From: an uncultured Oscillospiraceae bacterium
GTDB lineage: Bacteria; Bacillota; Clostridia; Oscillospirales; Oscillospiraceae
Length of the DNA: 64,000 nt
Assembly (NCBI GenBank): GCA_944385475.1
Contig: CALWXJ010000008.1
Span: forward strand, 1 to 64,000
Direction: 5' to 3'
Numbering within the stretch: the stretch's first letter is position 1; the number at the start of each line of letters is the position of its first letter. This document shows positions 51,968 to 59,618 of the stretch, one piece after another. A program made the translations under genes and the position numbers. The notes below the pieces were generated by a model. The model did no database searches. It was not told where the DNA came from and saw nothing but the letters and a program-made list of their open reading frames with translations.

Positions 51968-52014
51968 AAAACAGGACGCCGCCGCTGTTTTATGCAGCGG
52001 CGGCGTCCTGTTTT
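51968..52014. terminator. Bidirectional terminator
   Basis: AAAACAGGACGCCGCCGCTG and its complement surround a seven-base loop between convergent genes. Confidence 0.9.
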
Positions 52015-52021
52015 AGGGGCA

Positions 52022-53563
52022 TCAAGTGTTGGAGGGGGGATTCTCCCGGGCCTCCGCACGGCAGACCTTTACCCCCGCCAGGGCCATGGCAAAGACGAAG
52101 AAGAAAATGCACATCACCCGGGGATAGTTCCACAAAAAATCTGCCAGGCCGCAGACCATAGCCCCGCACAGCGAAGCGGCAGCGGCACAGGTGAGGGTAC
52201 GGGCATCGGAGTCCGTGGTGGCCACCCGGCGCACAGTGTGGGCTGCCTGCTTGATGTTCCAGAGCATGGAGCCCACGAAGGACGAAATCCCCAGGAGCCC
52301 CGCCTGGACCCAGACTTCCAGATAGAAGCTGTGAGAATGGACGAAGGGGGCCTTGTCGTGGTAGAGGTTAAAGTCCCGGATGAAAGACTGGGTAGCGGCG
52401 GTGCCTAAACCGGCGCCGGAAACAGGGGACTTGCGGATGACCTCCAGCGCCGCTTGCCACAGGGTCATGCGGCTGGCAGAAGAGGAGTCGGCGGTGTTGG
52501 TGATGGTGAGGATGCGGTTCCAGATGGTCTGGGGCAGGAAGGGGATACAAAGGCAGCAAAGCACAAAGAACCCGGGGATGAGCCGGGGCTTCCACAAGAA
52601 CACCAGCACCACCATAGCGCAGGCCATACCCACCCAGCTGGCCCGGGAATAGGTCATCCCCAGGGCAGCGGCGCCGATGGCGCAGGTGCCCAGGCACAGG
52701 AGCTTCGTATACCAGTGGCGGCTGATCCACACCAGCGCCAAGACCAGGGGCAAGAGTATGATCAGCACCTGGGCAAAGGTGTTGGGATTGTCAAAAATGG
52801 AGTAGACACGCCCGGGCATACCGGCGTTGACGGTGAGATCCACATAGGACTCATTGACCTCGATGCCCTGCAGGCGCTGCAAGATGCCATAGCTGCCGGA
52901 GACGGCCACGCATACCGCGCCGCCGGCGGCCAGGCGCTTGAGATCGTCACTGTTGCGCACGGCGCTGAGGGTCACCACCACGCAAAGGGCGGCGGAGATA
53001 TGGTAGATCAAAAAACGGAAGGAGAGGGAGGGGCTGTAGGAGAAGATCACCGCCAAAAACATGGAGGCAAACAGCACCACGGGATAGAACCCGATGCCCT
53101 CCATATCCAGACGCCGCCCGCTGGCCATGGCCCCGGCGTAAAACAGCACCAGCAAAAAGGCAAAAGCCATCAGACTGTATGCGTTGTTCCAGCGGGAGAA
53201 GGGGATGCACCACAAGGCCATGATCAGCCATGACTGGGCGATGGCAGTCTCATCCCCCATGGCAAAGGCCAGACGGGCAAAGACGCTTTGGCCGAAGGTA
53301 GGCTGCAAAAAGAGATATAGCCGGCGCAGGATGAGCCCCGGCAGATTCACCACCCAACCTAAAAGGCGGCAGGAGACGCTCTCCGGCCAGGCCCGGGCCA
53401 CCACCCCTTGGCGGCACAGGGGCCGCAGGATCCGGCTTTCATCCACCTGGCGGGTACACCAGCGCCCCAGACGGCACAGCAGCCGGTGAAGGGCGCTGGC
53501 CTCATAGAGGTCCCAAAGGGAGCAGAGCAGGGCGTATAGGCAGCTTTCTTTCCATAAAGTCAT
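52022..53563 (-). CDS. O-antigen ligase/polymerase family membrane protein
   Basis: A 513-residue integral membrane protein with about ten to twelve hydrophobic helices. It contains the Wzy_C/WaaL-type periplasmic loop with VSGAGLGTAATQSFIRDF and HSHSFYLEVWVQAGLLG, where His and Arg are conserved. The first 130 residues are a charged soluble extension with several Cys. In a Gram-positive cell it probably joins or polymerises a surface or teichoic-type glycan. ATG at 53563 follows GTGAGGA. It lies 11 nt after the glycosyltransferase gene. Confidence 0.85.
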   Translation of the reverse strand: MTLWKESCLYALLCSLWDLYEASALHRLLCRLGRWCTRQVDESRILRPLCRQGVVARAWPESVSCRLLGWVVNLPGLILRRLYLFLQPTFGQSVFARLAFAMGDETAIAQSWLIMALWCIPFSRWNNAYSLMAFAFLLVLFYAGAMASGRRLDMEGIGFYPVVLFASMFLAVIFSYSPSLSFRFLIYHISAALCVVVTLSAVRNSDDLKRLAAGGAVCVAVSGSYGILQRLQGIEVNESYVDLTVNAGMPGRVYSIFDNPNTFAQVLIILLPLVLALVWISRHWYTKLLCLGTCAIGAAALGMTYSRASWVGMACAMVVLVFLWKPRLIPGFFVLCCLCIPFLPQTIWNRILTITNTADSSSASRMTLWQAALEVIRKSPVSGAGLGTAATQSFIRDFNLYHDKAPFVHSHSFYLEVWVQAGLLGISSFVGSMLWNIKQAAHTVRRVATTDSDARTLTCAAAASLCGAMVCGLADFLWNYPRVMCIFFFVFAMALAGVKVCRAEARENPPSNT

Positions 53564-53574
53564 GGCGGGATTCC

Positions 53575-54582
53575 TCACAGATGATTTTTCAAACGATACA
53601 GCAGGGTCAAAAGAGTAAAATGCCCTCCCCGGATCAGCGCTGCCACCAGCTGTTTGCGCCGGCCAAGGCCCGCGGGGCGCAGAGAGCGGATAGCCCGGGC
53701 CATCTCCGGCCGGGCGCACAGGGCACGGATGGCCTCTTTGCGCTGAACCATGGTCTTGGGGCTGCCGGGGGCAAATTCGTTGCCCACGGCGATCAAAAGC
53801 CCTGCCCAATTGCTGTTGTCCCGCCATGTGGGGCACAGCCCCTCCAAATCAAAGCGCCGGGCCAAACACTCCTTGCGCTCCATATAGCGGGCAAAGACCC
53901 GGTTCAGATCCGGCATAAACCGATGGGTGGCGGAGGTGGGGTTGAGAAGGTAGCGGTAGAGGGGCTCCTCCGTTACCGCCAGGCACTGGGCACGGCAGAA
54001 ATACTCCAGAAGAAAGAGCTCGTCTTCCAGATAGGCCCCCTCAAAGCGCATCCCCTCCAGCAGCTCGGCAGAGAAGAGATAGCGCCAGATAAAGCCGTTG
54101 AAAACCGGCTGGGCCAGGCGCTGGCCCAAAAGAGGGACGACGATGCGCTCTTTGATGGCAGCACTGTGATAGACGCCCTGAGGCAGCAGCAGCTCTTGGG
54201 AAGCAGACCCCTCCGGCGTCACATTGAAGTGGGCGCAGCCCGCCGTGTCGGCTCCGTGGGTCTTTCGCAGCTGCCACAGGATCTCCAGGGCACGGGGCTC
54301 CAGAGCGTCATCGGCGTCCAAAAAGGCAACAGCCCCGGCACGGATGTGGGAGAGCCCCGTATTTCGGGCGGCGCTGACGCCGCCGTTTTTTTGGTGAAAG
54401 ACCCGGATACGCCGGTCGGCGGCGGCGAAGCGGTCGCACAGGGCGGGGGAGCCATCCGTGCTGCCGTCATCGACCAACAATAGTTCCCAGTCGGAAAATG
54501 TCTGGGCGCGGACGCTGTCCACACAGGCCTCCAGCAGGGCTTGGGCCTGGTAGACCGGAACGATCACAGAAATCAGGGGCAT
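53575..54582 (-). CDS. Family 2 glycosyltransferase
   Basis: A 335-residue GT-A enzyme. The N-terminus PLISVIVPVYQAQALLEACVDS and VDDGSTDGSP bind the nucleotide sugar. The catalytic metal motif is DADD in AFLDADDALEP. The C-terminal third is basic and may associate with membrane. AAGGAGAGG precedes ATG. With the downstream ligase it forms a two-gene surface-glycan operon. Donor and acceptor are unknown. Confidence 0.9.
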   Translation of the reverse strand: MPLISVIVPVYQAQALLEACVDSVRAQTFSDWELLLVDDGSTDGSPALCDRFAAADRRIRVFHQKNGGVSAARNTGLSHIRAGAVAFLDADDALEPRALEILWQLRKTHGADTAGCAHFNVTPEGSASQELLLPQGVYHSAAIKERIVVPLLGQRLAQPVFNGFIWRYLFSAELLEGMRFEGAYLEDELFLLEYFCRAQCLAVTEEPLYRYLLNPTSATHRFMPDLNRVFARYMERKECLARRFDLEGLCPTWRDNSNWAGLLIAVGNEFAPGSPKTMVQRKEAIRALCARPEMARAIRSLRPAGLGRRKQLVAALIRGGHFTLLTLLYRLKNHL

Positions 54583-54615
54583 GGAACCTCTCCTTTTGCG
54601 CGCAGGGCGCGGGTG

Positions 54616-55464
54616 TCATGATTGGCCAATCCGGGCTTGGCGGGTATCACTGAGGGAGTACATCACAACGCCGCCCAAAATCACGGCGCCGCCCAACACA
54701 GTGGCCAGAGAGGGGACCTCCTGCAGGAAGAGAATGCCCCAGACGCTGGCAAACACCGGCTCTAAAAATTTGACGGTGGAGATGTAGGAGGCCTTTTCAT
54801 ACTTCAGTCCCCAACTGAAGACGCTGTGGCCCAGCAGGGTACAAAATACCGCCAGCCCCAGGCCCGCCGCAAGGTTCTCCCCGCCCCAGCCGGTAAGGGA
54901 GACCCCTGTGACCAGGGCGATGAGCACCGTGGTGAGGCAGCCGGCGGCATAGACCAGGGCGGTATAGACCGTGGTGGACAGGGAAGTGCGCACCAAGCGG
55001 CCGATGACCGTGTATACCGCCATAAAGGCGGCGCCTGCCAAAGCGATGAGGTTGCCGATGAAGCTGCCGCCAAAGCCACCGGACAGGGCTACCACCACGC
55101 TGCCCACGAAGGACAAAAGGATGCCCCCCAGACCCAGGCGGCCCGGCAGTTCTCCCCGGAGGAGGAACATGGCGATGCACACCCAAAAGACCTCCGTGTC
55201 CACCAGTACCACGGCAGAGGCGATGGAGGTATATTCCAAAGCGGTAAAATAGGCAAAAAAATGCAGCCCCAAAAACGCACCGGATACCAGGCACAGCAAA
55301 AGCTGCCGCCAGGGCAGGCTTTTGAGCTCCTGCCGATGAAAGAGCAGGGCCCAGGGCACCAGAATAAGGGAGGCAAAGGCCATGCGGTATACCACCAGAA
55401 CCAAACTGGGGGCAGTGGACCAGCGGGCCAGCAGGGCGGATACCGACACGCCCATAACACCCAA
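54616..55464 (-). CDS. EamA/DMT-family transporter
   Basis: A drug/metabolite exporter of about 282 residues with ten helices in two EamA repeats (about 1-130 and 145-275; the second ends KFLEPVFASVWGILFLQE). The annotated start is TTG at 55464, an ATG follows at 55455, and neither has a ribosome site. The natural N-terminus (TKKFIIILGVMGVS) begins seven residues further upstream at an ACG codon (55485), seven bases after GGAGG. That ACG may be the real start or a mutated ATG. The cargo is unknown. Confidence 0.85.
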   Translation of the reverse strand: MGVMGVSVSALLARWSTAPSLVLVVYRMAFASLILVPWALLFHRQELKSLPWRQLLLCLVSGAFLGLHFFAYFTALEYTSIASAVVLVDTEVFWVCIAMFLLRGELPGRLGLGGILLSFVGSVVVALSGGFGGSFIGNLIALAGAAFMAVYTVIGRLVRTSLSTTVYTALVYAAGCLTTVLIALVTGVSLTGWGGENLAAGLGLAVFCTLLGHSVFSWGLKYEKASYISTVKFLEPVFASVWGILFLQEVPSLATVLGGAVILGGVVMYSLSDTRQARIGQS

Positions 55465-55542
55465 AATAATGATGAATTTTTTCGTTGCGCTTCCTCCAAA
55501 CTGTCCCCGAGGGAATTTTTAAAAAGAAAATCAGAGAGTCAT

Positions 55543-55571
55543 ATTATAGCACTGACTCAAAAAAATGTCCA
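55543..55571 (-). promoter_or_regulatory. Sigma-A promoter of the DMT transporter gene
   Basis: On the minus strand TGGACA and a perfect TATAAT are 17 bases apart, with TGC before the -10. Confidence 0.7.
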
Positions 55572-55591
55572 TACAGGAAAGAATTGGGCAG

Positions 55592-55626
55592 AAAAAGGCC
55601 GCCCGGCTGAAAGAGAGCCGGGCGGC
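55592..55626 (-). terminator. Intrinsic terminator after the 63-residue gene
   Basis: On the minus strand GCCGCCCGGCT pairs with AGCCGGGCGGC and CTTTTTC follows. Confidence 0.8.
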
Positions 55627-55631
55627 GTGGG

Positions 55632-55823
55632 TCAGCGGATATAGCCGGCGCTGCGCAGATGGGCCACGTGGGACTCCAGCTGTGAGAGGTTGGTGATGCC
55701 GGAACCCTCTTCAAAGATCATGCACTGTGCTCTGGGGTCCAGCATTTGAAAGTAATGCGCTGCTGCGGCGTCTTCCTGCAAAAGATCCATCAAGGAAAGA
55801 TAATCGGTAAGTTTATAGGCCAT
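55632..55823 (-). CDS. 63-residue protein of unknown function
   Basis: A small soluble protein with two predicted helices (YLSLMDLLQEDAAAAHYFQML and LSQLESHVAHLRSAG) and a short linker. I do not recognise a family. GGAGGTGAAGG precedes ATG at 55823 and a terminator follows, which supports a real gene despite its size. It lies downstream of metK, past the metK terminator. Confidence 0.6.
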   Translation of the reverse strand: MAYKLTDYLSLMDLLQEDAAAAHYFQMLDPRAQCMIFEEGSGITNLSQLESHVAHLRSAGYIR

Positions 55824-55894
55824 GTCCTTCACCTCCGCCCATAGTCTGCCCGAAACGGGCGGGATCTCTCTGGCGAGTTTCCGGCGGAACTGGC

Positions 55895-55928
55895 AAAACA
55901 AGCCGCACGCCCAAGAGCGTGCGGCTTG
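55895..55928 (-). terminator. Intrinsic terminator after metK
   Basis: On the minus strand GCCGCACGC pairs with GCGTGCGGC and TTGTTTTG follows. Confidence 0.8.
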
Positions 55929-55949
55929 AAAAATATGGCATGAAAAAAA

Positions 55950-57143
55950 TTATGCTTGCTCAGACAAGGCGGCCTTCAAAGCCTCGGTGCGGTCGGTGTC
56001 CTCCCAGCGCACCCCCAGATCCTCCCGGCCCATGTGGCCGTATGCGGACAGCTGGCGATAAATGGGCCGGCGCAGGTCCAGATCCCGGATAATGGCGGTG
56101 GGACGCAGGTCAAACACCTTGCGCACAGCCTCCTCCAGCCGGTCATCCCCCACGGTGCCGGTGGAGAAGGTGTCTACGAAGATGCTGATGGGCTGGGCCA
56201 CGCCGATGGCGTAAGAGAGCTGCACCTCACAGCGGCGGGCCAGACCGGCGGCCACGATGTTTTTTGCCACATACCGGGCGGCATAGGCGCCGCTGCGGTC
56301 CACCTTGGTGGGGTCCTTGCCGGAGAAGCATCCGCCGCCGTGGGGGGCGCTGCCGCCATAGGTATCCACGATGATCTTGCGCCCGGTGAGGCCGGAGTCC
56401 CCCTGGGGGCCGCCGATGACGAAGCGGCCAGTGGGGTTGATGTAGATTTTGGTGTGCTGGTCCAGCAGCCCTGCGGGAATGGAGGGGTGGATCACAAGGT
56501 CGATCATGTCCTGACGGATCTGGTCCAGGGTCACCTCAGGGCTGTGCTGGGTGGAGAGGACCACGGTGTCCACCCGGACGGGGCGGTCATTTTCGTCATA
56601 CTCCACAGTGACCTGGGTCTTGCCGTCGGGACGCAGGTAGTTTACCAGCCCCGCCTTGCGCACCAGGGCAAGGCGCTTGGCCATGCGATGGGCCAGGGAG
56701 ATGGGCAGGGGCATCAGTTCCGGCGTCTCGTCACAGGCGTAGCCGAACATCATCCCCTGGTCCCCGGCGCCGTTTTGCAGCTCCGCGTCTTCATCGTTCC
56801 GGACCTCCAGCGCCCGGTCCACCCCCAGGGCGATGTCGCTGGACTGTTCGTCAATATTGGTGATAATGCCGCAGGTGTCGCAGTCAAAGCCGTACTTGGC
56901 GCGGTCATAACCGATCTCCCGGATCACCTCCCGGGTGATCTTGGGGATATCCGCATAGCCCTTGGTGGTGATCTCCCCCATGATGTGGATCAGACCCGTG
57001 GAGGCAGTGGTCTCGCAGGCCACGCGGCTCATGGGGTCCTGGGCCAGCAGGGCGTCCAAAATGGCATCGGAGATCTGGTCACAGATCTTGTCGGGGTGGC
57101 CTTCCGTCACCGATTCAGAAGTGAAAAAATAATGTCTTGCCAT
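55950..57143 (-). CDS. metK: S-adenosylmethionine synthase
   Basis: It makes SAM from methionine and ATP. The 397 residues show [42 protein letters not shown] and the C-terminal [10 protein letters not shown] block. ATG at 57143 follows GGAGC, seven bases away. A SAM-I riboswitch in its leader gives feedback control. SAM feeds the several methyltransferases in this window. Confidence 0.98.
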   Translation of the reverse strand: MARHYFFTSESVTEGHPDKICDQISDAILDALLAQDPMSRVACETTASTGLIHIMGEITTKGYADIPKITREVIREIGYDRAKYGFDCDTCGIITNIDEQSSDIALGVDRALEVRNDEDAELQNGAGDQGMMFGYACDETPELMPLPISLAHRMAKRLALVRKAGLVNYLRPDGKTQVTVEYDENDRPVRVDTVVLSTQHSPEVTLDQIRQDMIDLVIHPSIPAGLLDQHTKIYINPTGRFVIGGPQGDSGLTGRKIIVDTYGGSAPHGGGCFSGKDPTKVDRSGAYAARYVAKNIVAAGLARRCEVQLSYAIGVAQPISIFVDTFSTGTVGDDRLEEAVRKVFDLRPTAIIRDLDLRRPIYRQLSAYGHMGREDLGVRWEDTDRTEALKAALSEQA

Positions 57144-57190
57144 GGCAATGCTCCTTTTTGTCCCTCTCAGGCGAAGCTGCCTTCTCCGCA

Positions 57191-57222
57191 TAAAAAATAC
57201 GCGTTTCGACGGACGAAACGCG
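57191..57222 (-). terminator. Riboswitch-controlled terminator of metK
   Basis: On the minus strand CGCGTTTCG pairs with CGAAACGCG around TCCGT, and TATTTTTTA follows. It lies between the SAM-I aptamer and metK. Confidence 0.88.
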
Positions 57223-57247
57223 CAGGAAAATCAGCTCTTGCTCGCTC

Positions 57248-57336
57248 CTCATCTGCCGCTCTACGCCGGAATTGGCACCTTACAATGCAGGTTGCCGTGG
57301 GTTCATCGGGCCGTTCCCTCCGCCACTCTTGATAAG
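57248..57336 (-). promoter_or_regulatory. SAM-I (S-box) riboswitch
   Basis: The minus strand runs CTTATCAAGAGTGGCGGAGG, then GGCCCGATGAACCCACGGCAACC, read here as two conserved blocks, and closes with GATGAG, which pairs with CTTATC as P1. With the following terminator it should stop metK transcription when SAM is abundant. Confidence 0.93.
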
Positions 57337-57361
57337 GGACGTGATTGAATTTGTACCGTTT

Positions 57362-57389
57362 ATTGTAACACATCCTGCGGATTTGTCAA
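57362..57389 (-). promoter_or_regulatory. Sigma-A promoter of the metK leader
   Basis: On the minus strand TTGACA and TACAAT are 16 bases apart, about 25 bases before the riboswitch. Confidence 0.78.
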
Positions 57390-57458
57390 GGCGGGAAATG
57401 AGCGGTTTCTTTTTATATCTGCACCGATGGGCGTTAACTCCGCCGGTTTCACCATACG

Positions 57459-57486
57459 TTGACTGAAGTAAAAAATATGATAAAAT
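57459..57486 (+). promoter_or_regulatory. Sigma-A promoter of a small membrane protein gene
   Basis: TTGACT and TAAAAT are 16 bases apart in an AT-rich segment. Confidence 0.6.
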
Positions 57487-57525
57487 TAAGTGATAGATAA
57501 GATGTGGACAAAGGGTGATTTAAAC

Positions 57526-57699
57526 ATGAAGCATTTTGGTCGTTTAATCTTGTTAATTGCTGCATTGGGCATCGGCGGTGGATTGGGAACATTGCTTCTT
57601 CCTGGTTTTGAGGCCGCTAAAATGATGGCGTTTTTCGTGATATGTGGTGTGATAGGCCAAGCTTTTTATCAAATTGACCATAAGATTTTCAAGAAGTGA
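57526..57699 (+). CDS. 57-residue membrane protein of unknown function
   Basis: Two hydrophobic helices (LILLIAALGIGGGLGTLLL and MMAFFVICGVIGQAFY) with a short link and a basic C-terminus (HKIFKK) suggest a small membrane protein. AAGGGTG precedes ATG and a promoter lies upstream. Its base composition is clearly more AT-rich than its neighbours, so it may have been acquired. No family is recognised. Confidence 0.55.
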   Translation: MKHFGRLILLIAALGIGGGLGTLLLPGFEAAKMMAFFVICGVIGQAFYQIDHKIFKK

Positions 57700-57904
57700 A
57701 TTGTCAAGGTTCCGCGAGAAGTGTCTTCCTTCGTGAAAATGATAAAGGGAGGCTGCTTACACCCCAAATCAGTCCAAAGGGTAATCGGGAGAAGCGAGCA
57801 TCTCTCTGAGATGAGGGGGCTTCTTAAAAGGCCTGGGCAAAATTCCCCCAGAGAAAGGGGGCATATGATGGCGGATCTTCACTTCCCGCTGTGTCCACTG
57901 GAAA
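57700..57904. other. Structured non-coding interval
   Basis: No credible gene is present. Nested pairings GAAGC/GCTTC and CATCTC/GAGATG are seen at about 57792-57829, and CCCCC/GGGGG at about 57846-57861. This may be a decayed element or an unassigned RNA. Confidence 0.3.
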
Positions 57905-57937
57905 AGAACCGCCGCCGGGACTCCGGCGGCGGTTTTT
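57905..57937. terminator. Bidirectional terminator at the end of trmD
   Basis: CCGCCGCCGG pairs with CCGGCGGCGG around GACT with a T5 tail; the trmD stop codon overlaps it. Confidence 0.8.
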
Positions 57938-58748
57938 AAGACAGCTCTGCCTGGGCCGCCCCGGGGGAGGGCTCTGCCTCCTGGGGCGCCTGCTGGGCGG
58001 CCAGCTCCGCCCGGGCTTCTGCCAGGATCCGGCGCTGGGCCTTGGTGGTGAGCTGGCTCTCGTCAAACTGGGCAAAGAGATCCGGGCGGCGGAGCATGGT
58101 GCGCTTATAGCTCTCTTTTTTGCGCCAGGCGGCCACTTTTGCGTGGTCACCGGAGAGCAGCACCTCCGGCACGGCCCGGTCATGCCATACTGCCGGGCGG
58201 GAATACTGGGGGTACTCCAAAAGGCCGTTCCAGTGGGATTCCTCCTCAAAGCACTCGGGGTCCGGCAGTACGCCGGGCACCATGCGGCACACGGCGTCCG
58301 CCACCGCCATGGCGGGGATCTCCCCTCCGGTGAGGACAAAGTCCCCCATGGAGATCTCCTCATCCACGCACGCGTCGATAAACCGCTGGTCGATCCCCTC
58401 ATAGTGGCCGCACACCAGGATCAGATGGTCGTAGTTCTCTTTCAGCTCCCGGGCCACAGACTGGGTAAAGGTGCGCCCGCAGGGAGAGAGGAAGATGGTG
58501 CGGCCCGGTCCATAGGTGGACACCACATGCTCCCAGCAGCGATACAGGGGGTCCGCCTGCATCACGGCGCCTCGCCCGCCTCCGTAGGGGTAATCGTCCA
58601 CCTGCATCTGCTTATTGGTGGTGTATGCCCGGATCTGGTGGCTGCGGATGGCGATATAGCCCCGCTGCTGGGCCCTGCCCAGGATACTCACTCCCATCAT
58701 GGCGTCCACTGCCTCCGGGAAAAGGGTCATGATATCAATGTTCATCAT
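57936..58748 (-). CDS. trmD: tRNA (guanine(37)-N1)-methyltransferase
   Basis: It makes m1G37 in tRNA, preventing frameshifts. The 270-residue SPOUT enzyme has NIDIMTLFPEAV, the SAM-knot segments DDYPYGGGRGAVM, CGHYEGIDQR and SMGDFVLTGGE. A Pro/Glu/Ala-rich tail (about 245-270) is longer than usual. The ATG at 58748 lies inside the end of rimM and follows GGAGGGG. rplS, which normally follows, is absent. Confidence 0.96.
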   Translation of the reverse strand: MMNIDIMTLFPEAVDAMMGVSILGRAQQRGYIAIRSHQIRAYTTNKQMQVDDYPYGGGRGAVMQADPLYRCWEHVVSTYGPGRTIFLSPCGRTFTQSVARELKENYDHLILVCGHYEGIDQRFIDACVDEEISMGDFVLTGGEIPAMAVADAVCRMVPGVLPDPECFEEESHWNGLLEYPQYSRPAVWHDRAVPEVLLSGDHAKVAAWRKKESYKRTMLRRPDLFAQFDESQLTTKAQRRILAEARAELAAQQAPQEAEPSPGAAQAELS

Positions 58749-59241
58749 TGGCCATCCCCTCCAGAATCCGGACGTCCATGCACCCGGCGTCAAGATCCAC
58801 CGACTGGATAAAAACCTCCGGCACAGCGGGGATGAGATAGGTCCGCTCCCCCCGGACGGTATACACCTTGTGGGCGGGATAGTCCTCTACCTTTACCACC
58901 TGCCCCAGGCACCTGCCGCTGCCGGCATCGTAGACGTCAAGCCCCATCAGCTCGTCATCAAAATACTGGCCCTGGGGAAGGGGGGCATCCTCCCGGCGGA
59001 TGAAGAGCTCCCGTCCCTTATAGGAAAGGGCGGCGTTCATATCCTCCACCCCTGGAAATTTCATCAGGACCATGCTTTTGTGGACATGGTTGGCAGTGGG
59101 CTGCAGGGCTTGTCCGTCCATATAGAAGGTGGAGAACCGGGTCAAAAAGGCGGGGGCCACGTTCCTGGGCTGAACCCGGACCTCGCCCCGGATGCCGTGG
59201 GCATTTACCACCCGGCCCACGCAGATAAACTCCTGTTTCAT
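58735..59241 (-). CDS. rimM: Ribosome maturation factor RimM
   Basis: A 168-residue 30S assembly factor with an N-terminal RimM beta-barrel (CVGRVVNAHGIRGEVRVQP) and a C-terminal PRC-barrel (MGLDVYDAGSGRCLGQV, with PAVPEVFIQSVDL). AGGAGGGG precedes ATG. It overlaps trmD, and the pair has its own promoter. Confidence 0.95.
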   Translation of the reverse strand: MKQEFICVGRVVNAHGIRGEVRVQPRNVAPAFLTRFSTFYMDGQALQPTANHVHKSMVLMKFPGVEDMNAALSYKGRELFIRREDAPLPQGQYFDDELMGLDVYDAGSGRCLGQVVKVEDYPAHKVYTVRGERTYLIPAVPEVFIQSVDLDAGCMDVRILEGMANDEH

Positions 59242-59282
59242 AGGCTGTCCCCTCCTGGAGATTTTTTTGCTTTCAATCCTTT

Positions 59283-59311
59283 ATTATAGCTCCGGCACTT
59301 CCAAAAGGCAA
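59283..59311 (-). promoter_or_regulatory. Sigma-A promoter of rimM-trmD
   Basis: On the minus strand TTGCCT and a perfect TATAAT are 17 bases apart. Confidence 0.72.
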
Positions 59312-59356
59312 TGAAAACAACTTCCGAGAAAGGACAGGAGAAATTTTCCGGAGTTC

Positions 59357-59385
59357 TTGACAGCGGGGGAGGCATCTGGTATTGT
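59357..59385 (+). promoter_or_regulatory. Sigma-A promoter of the riboswitch-permease unit
   Basis: TTGACA (59357-59362) and TATTGT (59380-59385) have a 17-base spacer; the predicted start is at the first bases of the riboswitch. Confidence 0.65.
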
Positions 59386-59390
59386 ATAGC

Positions 59391-59490
59391 GTAAAGAGGG
59401 AGTAGCTTGCGCCCCTGCAGGGCGTCGTGTGATTCGCCACCCCGGCCTTATGGCCCGGATCATATGCCAAGAAGCGAGACTTTTGCCCGG
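59391..59490 (+). promoter_or_regulatory. Putative yybP-ykoY (Mn2+) riboswitch
   Basis: The leader begins GTAAAGAGGGAGTAGC, matching the yybP-ykoY L1 block (AAAGGGGAGTAGC). It contains a helical middle section and a 3' block GAGACTTTTGCC resembling the L3 motif (AGACCTTTGC). The L3 side also forms one arm of a terminator, the expression-platform layout known for Mn2+-activated members. The assignment is by eye. Confidence 0.65.
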
Positions 59491-59510
59491 GCGGCAAAGG
59501 CCTCGCTTTT
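59474..59510 (+). terminator. Riboswitch-associated terminator
   Basis: GCGAGACTTTTGCC pairs with GGCAAAGGCCTCGC (one mismatch, one wobble) and TTTT follows. Formation would compete with the aptamer's L3 region. Confidence 0.65.
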
Positions 59511-59618
59511 GTGCGCCTTGATCCAGGGCGCCGCGGTATTTGGGCCAAGTCACAAAACTTTGGAGGAAATGCCGGGCGCACGAATTTGCTGTGGCAAAAA
59601 AATAGGAGGAATTGACCC

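Noticed and set aside
57721..57939. 72-residue plus-strand protein before trmD
   Set aside because: It crosses nested hairpins and the trmD terminator, and its GTG-type start has no convincing site.
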